From Phaeosaccion multiseriatum (lineage: Eukaryota; Ochrophyta, other classes): 64,000 nucleotides of DNA. The stretch covers positions 3,038,001 through 3,102,000 of the forward strand of contig OZ218958.1 of assembly GCA_965112735.1 (NCBI GenBank), given 5' to 3'. A program made the position numbers and the translations under genes. Under the pieces are notes generated by a model. It saw only the letters and a list, made by a program, of their open reading frames with translations, was not told the origin of the DNA and did no database searches. This document shows, piece after piece, positions 53,020-62,112 of the stretch (the stretch's first letter is position 1; every line of letters begins with the position of its first letter).

Positions 53020-54921
53020 TCAATACATCATATAGTACACCTCAAGCCCCTCGGGTAGATCTGCAGCGAGTGGGCAACTCCTCCCAACCGTAAGCTTCCT
53101 CAGCCCAGCAGGTAGGCTCTCCAGGGGGCAGGAGTATTCAGGACTCAGTATAAGAGCCCGCAGAGAGGGAGGGAGGTCCAGGGGGAGGTTAAAGTCACGC
53201 CCCATGCGCACCTCCTCTACACTACAAGGAAGGACCACAGGCTGATTGAAGCAGTCGCCAAAAGTGACCTTCTTCAGCGAGGAAGGGAGAACGATTGGCC
53301 TGTTGAAGTTTGAGCCCCTTGAAAACTCCAGCTCCTCCAGAGAGCTTGGTAGCACCAAATCAGCCTGATCGAAGTTCTTTCCAAAAGTGACCTTCTTCAG
53401 CGAGGAAGGGAGAACGATTGGCCTGTTGAAGCTTGCGTACTCTGAAAACTCCAACTCCTCCAGAGAGCTTGGTAGCACCAAATCAGCCTGATTGAAAGAA
53501 CTCCCAAAAGTGACCTTCTTCAGCGAGGGGGGGAGAACGATAGGCCTGTTGAAATACGACATATCTGGAAACTCCAGCTCCTCCAGAGAGCTTGGTAACA
53601 CCAAATCAGCCTGATTGAAAGAACTCCCAAAAGTGACCTTCTTCAGCGAGGGGGGGAGAACGATTGGCCTGTTGAACAATGTATCATGTGAAAACACTAG
53701 CTCCTCCAGACAGCTTGGCAACACCAAATCAGCCTGATCAAAATATCCTCCAAAGGTGACCTTCTTCAGTGTGGAAGGGAGAACGATTGGCCTGTTGAAC
53801 ACTGAGCGAGTTGAAAACTTGAGCTCCTCCAGAGCGCTTGGTAGCACTAAATCAGCTTGATCGAAGGGTCTCCCAAAAGTGACCTTCTTCAGCGAGGAAG
53901 GGAGAACGATTGGCCTGTTGAACCTTGAGTACTCTGAAAACTTCAGCTCCTCCAGAGAGCTTGGTAGCACCAAATCAGCCTGATTGAAGGCTTCTCCAAA
54001 AGTGACCTTCTTCAGCGAGGAAGGGAGAACGATTGGCCTGTTGAACCTTGAGTACTCTGAAAACTTCAGCTCCTCCAGAGAGCTTGGTAGCACCAAATCA
54101 GCCTGATCGAAATATCTTCCAAAAGTGACCTTCTTCAGCGAGGAAGGGAGAGCGATTGGCCTGTTGAACTCTGAGTGCCATGCAAATTCCAACTCCTCCA
54201 GAGAGCTTGGTAGCACCAAATCAGCCTGATTGAAGTGTTCTCCAAAAGTGACCTTCTTCAGCGAGGAAGGGAGAGCGATTGGCCTGTTGAACCTTGAGAC
54301 CCGTGCAAACTCCACCTCCTCCACGCCGCTCGGTACAACAACGCGGCACGCATCGAAGAACACCGAAAACCCCACACGCTTGACCAAGAGTGGCAGCAGT
54401 GCCAACACTTTGAGAGCAAGAGCCGTATCAGCAGAAGTCAGCTCGTCAGCACATCCGAGTTGGATGCCGAGGCGCACCGCCTTGACGCGAAAGGAGCCCG
54501 CCATACCATGGTCCGGCTGCCTCGCCCTAACCCTCCCCGACCTTCGAAGCCCTTCCACGGCATTTCTTCCCCGCATGGAGGCGGGAGGAGGAGAGGAAGC
54601 CGCAGCAAGGCGTTGAGACTCCTCGCGCTCCCGCTGCTGCTGCTGCTTCAGCATGCTCAGCACACGCGACTGGATAGCTTGGGGCATGTCGGCGTTGATC
54701 ACCAAAGCGCGGGAGGTAAACGTGTCGACCTCCTTGCATACGCCCCACAGAGCCTTGTTCGAAACACGGCCAGCAACCACCCTCAATGCCGCCGGCCCGC
54801 TGCTGCTGAGACTGGTGCGCTCTGGCAAATTTCCCCCCGTTCCATCGGTCTTCTGATGACTTTCTTCCATCACGATGCCCCCCCCCTTCGTTTCACCTCC
54901 CTTCGACGTGGTGCCCTTCAA
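53020..54921 (-). CDS. FNIP-repeat protein, copy B (8 tandem 41-aa units)
   Basis: 633 residues, one exon. Head domain as in copy A (SNKALWGVCKEVDTFTSRALVI; coil KQQQQREREE), then residues ~200-555 hold 8 units of the 41-residue FNIP repeat and the C-terminal cap, ending in a normal stop after VYYMMY. N-terminus is MKGTTSKGG: Gly2 is replaced by Lys, so unlike A and C it should not be myristoylated. Units with GKNF and SEYAS are shared in the same order with copy A. Divergent start 263 bp from ankyrin-like copy B. Confidence 0.88.
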   Translation of the reverse strand: MKGTTSKGGETKGGGIVMEESHQKTDGTGGNLPERTSLSSSGPAALRVVAGRVSNKALWGVCKEVDTFTSRALVINADMPQAIQSRVLSMLKQQQQREREESQRLAAASSPPPASMRGRNAVEGLRRSGRVRARQPDHGMAGSFRVKAVRLGIQLGCADELTSADTALALKVLALLPLLVKRVGFSVFFDACRVVVPSGVEEVEFARVSRFNRPIALPSSLKKVTFGEHFNQADLVLPSSLEELEFAWHSEFNRPIALPSSLKKVTFGRYFDQADLVLPSSLEELKFSEYSRFNRPIVLPSSLKKVTFGEAFNQADLVLPSSLEELKFSEYSRFNRPIVLPSSLKKVTFGRPFDQADLVLPSALEELKFSTRSVFNRPIVLPSTLKKVTFGGYFDQADLVLPSCLEELVFSHDTLFNRPIVLPPSLKKVTFGSSFNQADLVLPSSLEELEFPDMSYFNRPIVLPPSLKKVTFGSSFNQADLVLPSSLEELEFSEYASFNRPIVLPSSLKKVTFGKNFDQADLVLPSSLEELEFSRGSNFNRPIVLPSSLKKVTFGDCFNQPVVLPCSVEEVRMGRDFNLPLDLPPSLRALILSPEYSCPLESLPAGLRKLTVGRSCPLAADLPEGLEVYYMMY

Positions 54922-55184
54922 TGTACTCCCTCTTCTTCCCCCTTTCCAGCGTCACTGCGCTACTTGGTTTTGATTCGGTGGTGTAGACCGACTGATCGGG
55001 AATTGGGAATTGGGCCCCCGGGAAGGACTTTATTGACTTAATAGGAATCACCTAAGAAACTGAAAGTGTGATTCAGAGTCAAAGGACCTGATTTGAGTGG
55101 GGGCTCACAGCGCCGAGGGCTGGAAGCAAGGGGGGTGGGCAAGATTCGGGGCAACAATCGGCCTTTTTTTCTTACGATTCCAGC
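54922..55184. promoter_or_regulatory. Bidirectional promoter of FNIP/ankyrin pair B
   Basis: 263 bp. Same C/T-rich FNIP side and same TTTCTTACGATTCCAGC before the ankyrin-like ATG as pair A. GAAACTGAAAGTGTG at ~55060. Carries GGCAACAATCGGCCTTTTTT, also found before copies C and D. Confidence 0.55.
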
Positions 55185-56702
55185 ATGGAGGACATACATG
55201 CAAGTATCGCAGCAGTGAGCAGGAAGGAGGAGGCAGTGGAGCAGGCGTTGAGCGCGCGGGGCAGCTACCTGGGGCTGAGCTTGGGAGGAGCAGCACCAGC
55301 AGCGGGTGGTGAGAAAAAGGGGGTGAGGACAGAGCTGCTGATGCACCTCCAAGCTTTGAGAGAGGAGAAGAAGCAATTGAGAGAGGAGAAGGCGAAAGAG
55401 AGGGACGAGAAGGTGAAGAAGAAGGCTCACGAGAGGGACGAGAAGGCGAAAGAGAAGGCTCACGAGAGGGACGAGAAGGCGAAAGAAAAGGCTCACGAGA
55501 GGGACGATAAGGTACGCGAGATGGAGAAGGAGGCAAAGTTATTGGACGAGAGAACAAAAGAGAGGGCCCTGGAGAGAGAGAAGGAACTGATCCTCCTCCG
55601 CCTCGAAGTACAACCCTCAGCAGCGCCCAGAAGCCGCCGCCCCCACGATCCGGACGCTGAGGTAGAGGAGGGGAAGGCAGGGAGAGACAGGAAGGGGGGT
55701 AGAAAGCGGCGACGTTCGACCTCCGGAAGAAAGGGTGGAGATGGCGGACGTGCTGCCTCTCATCGACTTCCCCTTCCTGGCTCGGGCGCCTGTGCCAGCG
55801 CCTTTGGTATGGAGGAAGTGTATGCAAAGGTGATGGAGCTCGTGGGAAAGGGGGAGTACGCTTTCGTGGCGACGGTGTGCAAGGAGTGGAGGGGGTACTA
55901 CATTGTGGAACACGCAGCCAAGACGAGCCAAGCAAGTGTAGTTGCCTCCATCGATCGTGTGTACTGGGCCAGGAGGCACGGCTACAAGCTTACCTTCGGA
56001 ACGTTCTTGGCCGCTGCTCAGTATGGAGATGTGAGCATGTGCAAGGCCCTCCATCACATGGGCTGTCCTTGGGATGAGAGGGTGTGCGAAGGGGCATCGA
56101 AAAATGGGCGGCACAGCCTGCGTGTGCTCAAGTGGCTGCGCTCAGAGGACTCGGCTGACTCCAAGGAGGGGAAATGCCCGTGGGATTGGAGGGTCTGCCG
56201 TGGTGCTGCGCGGAGGGGGGACTTGCAACTGGTGGAGTGGCTTCTGTCGGATGACATGAACGCCCCCTTTAATGTGGATGTGTGGCTCTGTGCTATTCGT
56301 TATGGGCACATCTCTACGCTGGCATGGCTGCTGAACAATCCCAAGGTCAGGGCTGAGCTGGAGGGAGCGGAGGAGGGCAGTTCGTGGAGGAGGGGAGCTC
56401 GGACTGCTGCCATTTTCGGCCGTTGTGACGCTCTGCGGTGGCTGCATGCCAATGCGAGTGAGCTTTGTGATTGGACCCCTGACGTATGCCAATGTGCGGT
56501 TGAACTCAGCAAGAGTCTAGAAATGCTGCAGTGGCTCCGCTCCGAAGAGGTGGGCTGTCCGTGGGACGAGCATGCGTGTCCAGAGATCATCAAGACAATC
56601 CGCGGCCAGCTTTGTATTACTTGGGACATGGACGAGAACGTCTTTGAGGAGATTAAGCAGTGGGTGCATGCCAATGGGCACCCCTGCGACTGCGAGGACT
56701 GA
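55185..56702 (+). CDS. Coiled-coil / F-box-like / ankyrin-like repeat protein, copy B
   Basis: 505 residues, one exon, very close to copy A. The extra length is in the charged coil, which has the most KAHERDEKAKE 11-residue repeats of the four copies (residues ~65-110). The ankyrin-like region carries local substitutions (e.g. CPWDERVCEGASKNGRHSLR). Ends HPCDCED. Divergent to FNIP copy B. Confidence 0.86.
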   Translation: MEDIHASIAAVSRKEEAVEQALSARGSYLGLSLGGAAPAAGGEKKGVRTELLMHLQALREEKKQLREEKAKERDEKVKKKAHERDEKAKEKAHERDEKAKEKAHERDDKVREMEKEAKLLDERTKERALEREKELILLRLEVQPSAAPRSRRPHDPDAEVEEGKAGRDRKGGRKRRRSTSGRKGGDGGRAASHRLPLPGSGACASAFGMEEVYAKVMELVGKGEYAFVATVCKEWRGYYIVEHAAKTSQASVVASIDRVYWARRHGYKLTFGTFLAAAQYGDVSMCKALHHMGCPWDERVCEGASKNGRHSLRVLKWLRSEDSADSKEGKCPWDWRVCRGAARRGDLQLVEWLLSDDMNAPFNVDVWLCAIRYGHISTLAWLLNNPKVRAELEGAEEGSSWRRGARTAAIFGRCDALRWLHANASELCDWTPDVCQCAVELSKSLEMLQWLRSEEVGCPWDEHACPEIIKTIRGQLCITWDMDENVFEEIKQWVHANGHPCDCED

Positions 56703-57460
56703 GGAGCCAGAAGCAGTGTATGTGTATGACCTCTCATGGTCGGAGAGCGAGGTGGAGGGGCGCAGCGGCGGACGATCAATATGGAGCAGTTGGTGCTGTG
56801 TTTCCATGTCCGTACACAGCGCCAAATCGACTTCATTGTGGGGGAGAGGCGTGCATGGAGCTCCTGCAGCGGAAAGCTCGGGAGGGCACCACTCAGTGTA
56901 CGGGAGCGGCTGGGACACCTCACAGAGAGCATGGACAGGCCCTTTCACGCCCCGAAGGGCGGCAGAGCGGAACCGCCCTCGACTCTTGGACGTGGTGCGG
57001 TCGTCGGACCAGCGCTTCCTCCCCGCCTTGTACCTCGGCCTCAGGAACACCAAAGTGTCCAAGGACCTCGATGCCGCGACAACCGTGGCGTGCAGGGGAG
57101 GCAGGCCGGGAAGGGGTCAGGCTTGCAGATGAAGCCTCCGAGGCGCTCTGGGCAGCGTGTGGGAGCACAGCGGCGGATGGTGAGGTCAGTAGGCTGGGGC
57201 AGAGGCAGAAGCAGCTCACTACGCGGATGCCCACGCTGCAGCTGCTGCTGGGAGGGGTGGACACTTCGGAGGGGGTAGAACGAAGACCAATGCCCAAGTT
57301 ACCATCAGTCACCCCTTGTCTTCGGTGCGTAGAAGGAGGAGGAGGGCGAGCAGGTAAAGGAGGGGGAATGAGAGCGAGCAGAGTTTGGTGTGTGTGTGTG
57401 TGTGTGTGCGTTGGGGGGGGGCGGGGTTGGAAGGAGTTGAGTAGGGTCGGAGGGCGTGAT
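56703..57460 (+). pseudogene. SMC4: SMC4-like hinge relic downstream of ankyrin-like copy B
   Basis: Homologous to 28549-29290. Pieces in different frames: RTQRQIDFIV (~56810-56840), CMELLQRKAREG (~56852-56888), RERLGHLTESMDRPFHAP (~56900-56953) and RPRLLDVVRSSDQRFLPALY followed by LGLRNTKVSKDLDAATTVA (56972-57085). The last ~40 residues are clean hinge sequence. Frameshifts between pieces are at the same places as in copy A, so the decay preceded duplication. Confidence 0.55.
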
Positions 57461-57851
57461 GAGAGAAATGGGGTGCGCCGCGAGGTGGGCATCGTTATTG
57501 ACTATTTGTGACGCTCTCTGTGTGTGTATGTGTGTGTGTGTGCCCTTCTCTCTTGACGGCCATCGATGGTCGATGTTCTTATTGTTTGCTCTCTGATGCT
57601 GCACTCCTGTCCTCGCCTATCCTCTGCCGTGCCCTCCCCCCGCTTTCCTCCTCTCCTCCCTCCTTCACTCCTCTCCTCTCCCGCCCTGTCCTCTCCCGCC
57701 CTGTCCTCTCCTATCCTGTTCTTACCTGTCCTCTCCTCTCATAACCCCCTCCGCTCTGCTCTCCTCTCCTTTCCTTTCCTCTTTTCTCCTTTCTCCTCCC
57801 TTCTCCTCTCCTCTCCTCTCTCTCCCCCTCCTCTCCCCTTCCGCCCCTCAG
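57461..57851 (+). other. Decayed intron-like DNA before the VPS35-like exon
   Basis: (GT)n at 57515-57543, then a CT-rich tract to the acceptor CCCCTCAG. Aligns with 29510-29880, but the orphan exon of that region is deleted here. Confidence 0.65.
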
Positions 57852-58006
57852 ATGGCGGTACGGACTACCACGACTGCCGGCGTGTGCTGGAGTACTTGCC
57901 ATGCTCTCTCAACATCGCCGACGTGTGCGCTCAGGGAGTCCACGCACAGCTCTTCACGGAGATCATCAGCCGATACGTGTACTTCGACAAGCGGGAGATG
58001 CCCAAG
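57852..58006 (+). pseudogene. VPS35: VPS35-like retromer exon fragment
   Basis: An open 155-bp exon between acceptor CCCCTCAG and donor GTACAA. It reads DYHDCRRVLEYLPCSLNIAD, then VHAQLFTEIISRYVYFDKRE. The pattern (C.RVL..L..SL.IA....LF.EI..RY.YF.K) is the C-terminal helical solenoid of VPS35, the retromer core subunit. No flanking VPS35 exon was found nearby, so this is a captured fragment, not a gene. Confidence 0.55.
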
Positions 58007-58310
58007 GTACAAAGAGATAGGCGTGTGTGTGAGAGTGTGTATGTGTATGTGCGTGCGTGTGTGTGCAAGGAGAGGCGGCGGCGGGTGGCAGTGGATGGGG
58101 GGTTAGACTGAAAGCTGTAAAGCTCATTCACTCGTGCACTCTTTGTTGTGGCCCCTCAGAGTCGCGGCTCTCTCTCCAGGGGGGCACGTTGCTTGACGGG
58201 TTGGTTGTGCGTGGGCTGTGCGTCCATTTGTTTGGTCTTGTGTTTGGCTGTTGCCGCTCTTTCCCGCTCCCTCGCGGCAGGGAGACAGGTGGAGAGAGCC
58301 TGGTGCATAA
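58007..58310 (+). other. Unique spacer
   Basis: Contains a GGCAGTGGATGGGG motif at 58087-58100 (reverse of the CCATCCACTG family). No coding signal I would defend. Confidence 0.5.
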
Positions 58311-59258
58311 TTGACCGGATTAGAACCAGGTGGAGGAGGGAGAGGGGAGGATAGAGGGGGGGAGGGGGTAGCAGCAGCAGTGGAAGAGGGACAGGTGAGG
58401 AAGCAGCACAGACACCAGCTGGGATGGAGAGGACCAACGGAGAGGAGGAAGGAGGAGGAGGAGGGAGGAGGAGGAGATTGGAAGAGTGTCAGTAGCGACG
58501 AGAGTTGCACCAGTGGTGACAGTGGCTTCGAGGGCGGCTTGATGTTGGATAATGTTGTCGCCAACCCCTCCTCCTCCTCCTCCTCCATGAGCCAGCAGGA
58601 GCTGGAGTTGCTCAAGTCTCTCTCCGTGCTTGTGCTGCTGGAGAAGCTTGATCCTCGCCTCCAAGTGCTCCTGCACACCGACGTTGGGCTGGATTGGAGG
58701 ACGTGGTTCACACACGTGGCCCAGGGGGGCACGGCCCACTCGGCTCTGAGGGTGGGCTCTCACCAACTGCTGGTGCTGCCCCGGGTCCAAGGGGAGGAGG
58801 TAGGGGCGGGCGGTCTGGCAGGGGCGGAGCACATGGGGCCATGGCGGCGGTTTGAAGGGGAGCATCCCGCGACTTCGGGAGGGGACGATGGTGCCGGTGC
58901 ACGTGGACCTGATGCTGGTGCGGGCAATGGCGAGGCTGAAGGAGGCCCGGACGGGGACGGCGAGCAAGACGAGGACGATGCCGCCCCTATTCTGCTGCTG
59001 GTGACGCTCCTCTCCGTCGCCCCGTCTGCTGCCACTGAGGGCACCGCTGCGGCAAACAGCCTCCAGCACAGTCAGCCCCGGTGCCAACAGCGACAGTTGG
59101 TGGTGCAGCAGCGGCGTCAAGCTTCGAGCGTGGAGATTGCCCTTGTACTCAAGGAAGAGAGGGCGCGCCTCACGTGGCGGCAGCGGCAGACGGTGGCAGC
59201 CTTCGTGGACTCTCTCTTGGCGTGGGCGAGTCGAGGCTTGGGCCTGCAGACACTCTGA
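58311..59258 (+). pseudogene. Truncated duplicate of the 3' end of the SZT2-like gene
   Basis: From about 58469 the sequence matches 23240-24213 almost base for base (DWKSVSSDESCTS.. to the stop), including the stop and ~180 bp of 3' flank to CACGGGACATTC. The frame stays open for ~260 residues and a chance upstream start exists, but the first ~95% of the gene is missing. A few substitutions are non-synonymous (e.g. S to G at TSGDSG). Whether it is transcribed is unknown. Confidence 0.85.
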
Positions 59259-59453
59259 GAGCAGGCAGGCAGTGAGGATGACGAAGATAGTCCAAGAAGG
59301 CACTGGGTTGTCGCACCGCTGCCGAAGGGAGGAGTGGAGGGGGTGGGGGGGGGGGGGGGTAAGATGGCAGGGCTCACTTTCGCCTCCGCTCCCGCGGACC
59401 CATGCGGTTGGTGCACTGTCGAAATCTGCACGGGACATTCTTTTTTTTTTTAA

Positions 59454-59706
59454 CTCTCGATATGCGTAAGAATCGCCCAAATCGCCCCCAATAATTTTTT
59501 TGCACGAACTCCGCAAAATGAGGGTGGGAGAAGCGCTATAGCTCTTCTTGTAGCTCTTCGAGATGCCTATCGATCCATCTTGTAGTCTTTCGGCTTTCAT
59601 CACCTTTTCCCTGCCCTACTTGTCAGCATTTCTGCAAGAGCACTCCCCCATGCCGCCCGACTTCTAAAAAACGGGCGATTTGGGCGATTCTTACGCAAAT
59701 CGAGTG
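59454..59706 (+). mobile_element. Non-autonomous inverted-repeat element with TTAA borders, copy 2
   Basis: 253 bp bounded by TTAA at 59450-59453 and 59707-59710. Ends CTCTCGATATGCGTAAGAAT and (reverse) CACTCGATTTGCGTAAGAAT, then CGCCCAAATCGCCC on both sides: ~36-bp inverted repeats with few mismatches. TTAA borders and CAC-type ends fit a piggyBac-like MITE. No coding capacity. Inserted right after CACGGGACATTC, where copy A lacks it. Confidence 0.78.
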
Positions 59707-62112
59707 TTAAAAATAATGTGCATGGTAGTGTACCTGAAGCCCCTCGGGTAGATCTGCAGGCAGAGGGAACCCCATCCCCACCCTAAGCTCCCTCAGCCCA
59801 GCAGGTAGGCTCTCCAGAGGGCAGGAGTATTGAGGACTCAGTATAAGAGTCCGCAGAGAGGGAGGGAGGTCCAGGGGGAGGTAAAAGTCACGCGCCATTT
59901 GCACCTCCTCTACACCATTGGGAAGGACCACATGCTGATTGAAGCAGTCGCCAAAAGTGACCTTCTTCAGCGAGGAAGGGAGAACGATTGGCCTGTTGAA
60001 GTTTGAGTCCTCTGAAAAGCCCAGCTCCTCCAGAGAGCTTGGTAGCACCAAATCAGCCTGATCGAAGAGGAATCCAAAAGTGACCTTCTTCAGTGAGGAA
60101 GGGAGATCGATTGGCCTGTTGAACTCTGAGGCAGCTGCAAACTCCAGCCCCTCCAGACAGCGTGGTAGCACCAAATCAGCCTGATCGAAGAGTTCTCCAA
60201 AAGTGACCATCTTCAGCGAGGAAGGGAGATCGATTGGCCTGTTGAACTCTGAGTCCCATGAAAACTCCAGCACCTCCAGAGAGCTTGGTAGCACCAAATC
60301 AGCCTGATCGAAGAGTTCTCCAAAAGTGACCATCTTCAGGGAGGAAGGGAGAGCGATTGGCCTGTTGAAGTTTGAGTCCTCTGAAAAGCCCAGCTCCTCC
60401 AGAGAGCTTGGTAACACCAAATCAGCCTGATCGAAGGCTCTTCCAAAAGTGACCTTCTTCAGCGAGGAAGGGAGATCGATTGGCTTGTTGAACTCTGAGT
60501 ACTCTGAAAACTCCAGCTCCTCCAGAGAGCTTGGTAGCACTAAATCAGCCTGATCGAAGCATAATCCAAAAGTGACCTTCTTCAGTGAGGAAGGGAGTAC
60601 GATTGGCCTGTTGAACTCTGAGATTTTTGAAAACTCCAGCACCTCCAGAGAGCTTGGCAACACCAAATCAGCCTGATTGAAGTGTTGTCCAAAAGTGACC
60701 ATCTTCAGCGAGGAAGGGAGCACGATTGGCCTGTGGAACCTTGAGTACTCTGAAAACTCCAGCTCCTCCAGAGAGCTTGGTAGCACCAAATCAGCCTGAT
60801 CGAAGGCTTTTCCAAAAGTAACCTTCTTCAGCGAGGAAGGGAGAACGATTGGCCTGTTGAACTTTGAGCCCCCTGAAAACTCCAGCTCCTCCAGAGAGCT
60901 TGGTATCACCAAATCAGCCTGATTGAACCATTCTCCAAAAGTGACCCTCTTCAGCGAGGAAGGGAGAACGATAGGCCTCTTGAAAGCAGACCAATCTGGA
61001 AACTCCAACTCCTCCAGAGAGCTTGGTAGCACCAAATCAGCCTGATTGAAGTCTTCTCCAAAAGTGACCTTCTTCAGCGAGGAAGGGAGAACGATTGGCC
61101 TGTTGAACCTTGAGAGGCTTGAAAACTCCACCTCCTCCAGAGAGCTTGGTAGCACCAAATCAGCCTGATTGAAGTGATCTCCAAAATTCACCTTCTTCAG
61201 CGAGGAAGGGAGAACGATTGGCCTGTTGAACTCTGAGTACTCTGAAAACTTCAGCTCCTCCAGAGAGCTTGGTAGCACCAAATCAGCCTGATCGAAGGCA
61301 TTACCAAAAGTGACCTTCTTCAGCGAGGAAGGGAGCACGATTGGCCTGTTGAACCTTGAGTACTCTGAAAACTTCAGCTCCTCCAGAGAGCTTGGTAGCA
61401 CCAAATCAGCCTGATTGAAGTGTTCTCCAAAAGTGACCTTCTTCAGCGAGGAAGGGAGAACGATTGGCCGGTTGAACCTTGAGTCCCGTGCAAACTCCAC
61501 CTCCTCCACGGCGCTCGGTACAACAACGCGGCACGCATCGAAGAACGCCGAAAACCCCACACGCTTGACCAAGAGTGGCAGCAGTGCCAACACTTTGAGA
61601 GCAAGAGCCGTATCAGCAGAAATCAGCTCGTCAGCACATCCGAGTTGGATGCCGAGGCGCACCGCCTTGACGCGAAAGGAGCCCGCCATACCATGGTCCG
61701 GCTGCCTCGCCCTAACCCTCCCCGACCTTCGAAGCCCTTCCACGGCATTTCTTCCCCGCATGGAGGCGGGAGGAGGAGAGGAAGCCGCAGCAAGGCGTTG
61801 AGACTCCTCGCGCTCCCGCTGCTGCTGCTGCTTCAGCATGCTCAGCACACGCGACTGGATAGCTTGGGGCATGTCGGCGTTGATCACCAAAGCGCGTGAG
61901 GTTGACTTGTCGACCTCCTTGCATACGCCCCACAGAGCCTTGTTTGAAACACGGCCAGCAACCACCCTCAATGCCGCCGGCCCGCTGCTGCTGAGACTGG
62001 TGCGCTCTGGCAAGTTCCCCCCCGCTCCATCGGTCTTTTGATGACTTTGACTTTCTTCCATGACGCCGTCCCCCTCCTTCTTTTCACCTCCCTTCGACGT
62101 GGTGCCCCCCAT
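59707..62112 (-). CDS. FNIP-repeat protein, copy C (12 tandem 41-aa units)
   Basis: 801 residues, one exon. N-terminus MGGTTSKGG (myristoylation-type), head domain as in A and B, then 12 units of the 41-residue repeat (residues ~200-715) and the LPPSLRTLILS cap. Several units use LKMVTFG or RPIDLPSS variants, and units with SGGSK, SKISE and GQHF are shared with copy A. The stop codon TAA is the TTAA border of the adjacent inverted-repeat element. Divergent start 219 bp from ankyrin-like copy C. Confidence 0.88.
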   Translation of the reverse strand: MGGTTSKGGEKKEGDGVMEESQSHQKTDGAGGNLPERTSLSSSGPAALRVVAGRVSNKALWGVCKEVDKSTSRALVINADMPQAIQSRVLSMLKQQQQREREESQRLAAASSPPPASMRGRNAVEGLRRSGRVRARQPDHGMAGSFRVKAVRLGIQLGCADELISADTALALKVLALLPLLVKRVGFSAFFDACRVVVPSAVEEVEFARDSRFNRPIVLPSSLKKVTFGEHFNQADLVLPSSLEELKFSEYSRFNRPIVLPSSLKKVTFGNAFDQADLVLPSSLEELKFSEYSEFNRPIVLPSSLKKVNFGDHFNQADLVLPSSLEEVEFSSLSRFNRPIVLPSSLKKVTFGEDFNQADLVLPSSLEELEFPDWSAFKRPIVLPSSLKRVTFGEWFNQADLVIPSSLEELEFSGGSKFNRPIVLPSSLKKVTFGKAFDQADLVLPSSLEELEFSEYSRFHRPIVLPSSLKMVTFGQHFNQADLVLPSSLEVLEFSKISEFNRPIVLPSSLKKVTFGLCFDQADLVLPSSLEELEFSEYSEFNKPIDLPSSLKKVTFGRAFDQADLVLPSSLEELGFSEDSNFNRPIALPSSLKMVTFGELFDQADLVLPSSLEVLEFSWDSEFNRPIDLPSSLKMVTFGELFDQADLVLPRCLEGLEFAAASEFNRPIDLPSSLKKVTFGFLFDQADLVLPSSLEELGFSEDSNFNRPIVLPSSLKKVTFGDCFNQHVVLPNGVEEVQMARDFYLPLDLPPSLRTLILSPQYSCPLESLPAGLRELRVGMGFPLPADLPEGLQVHYHAHYF

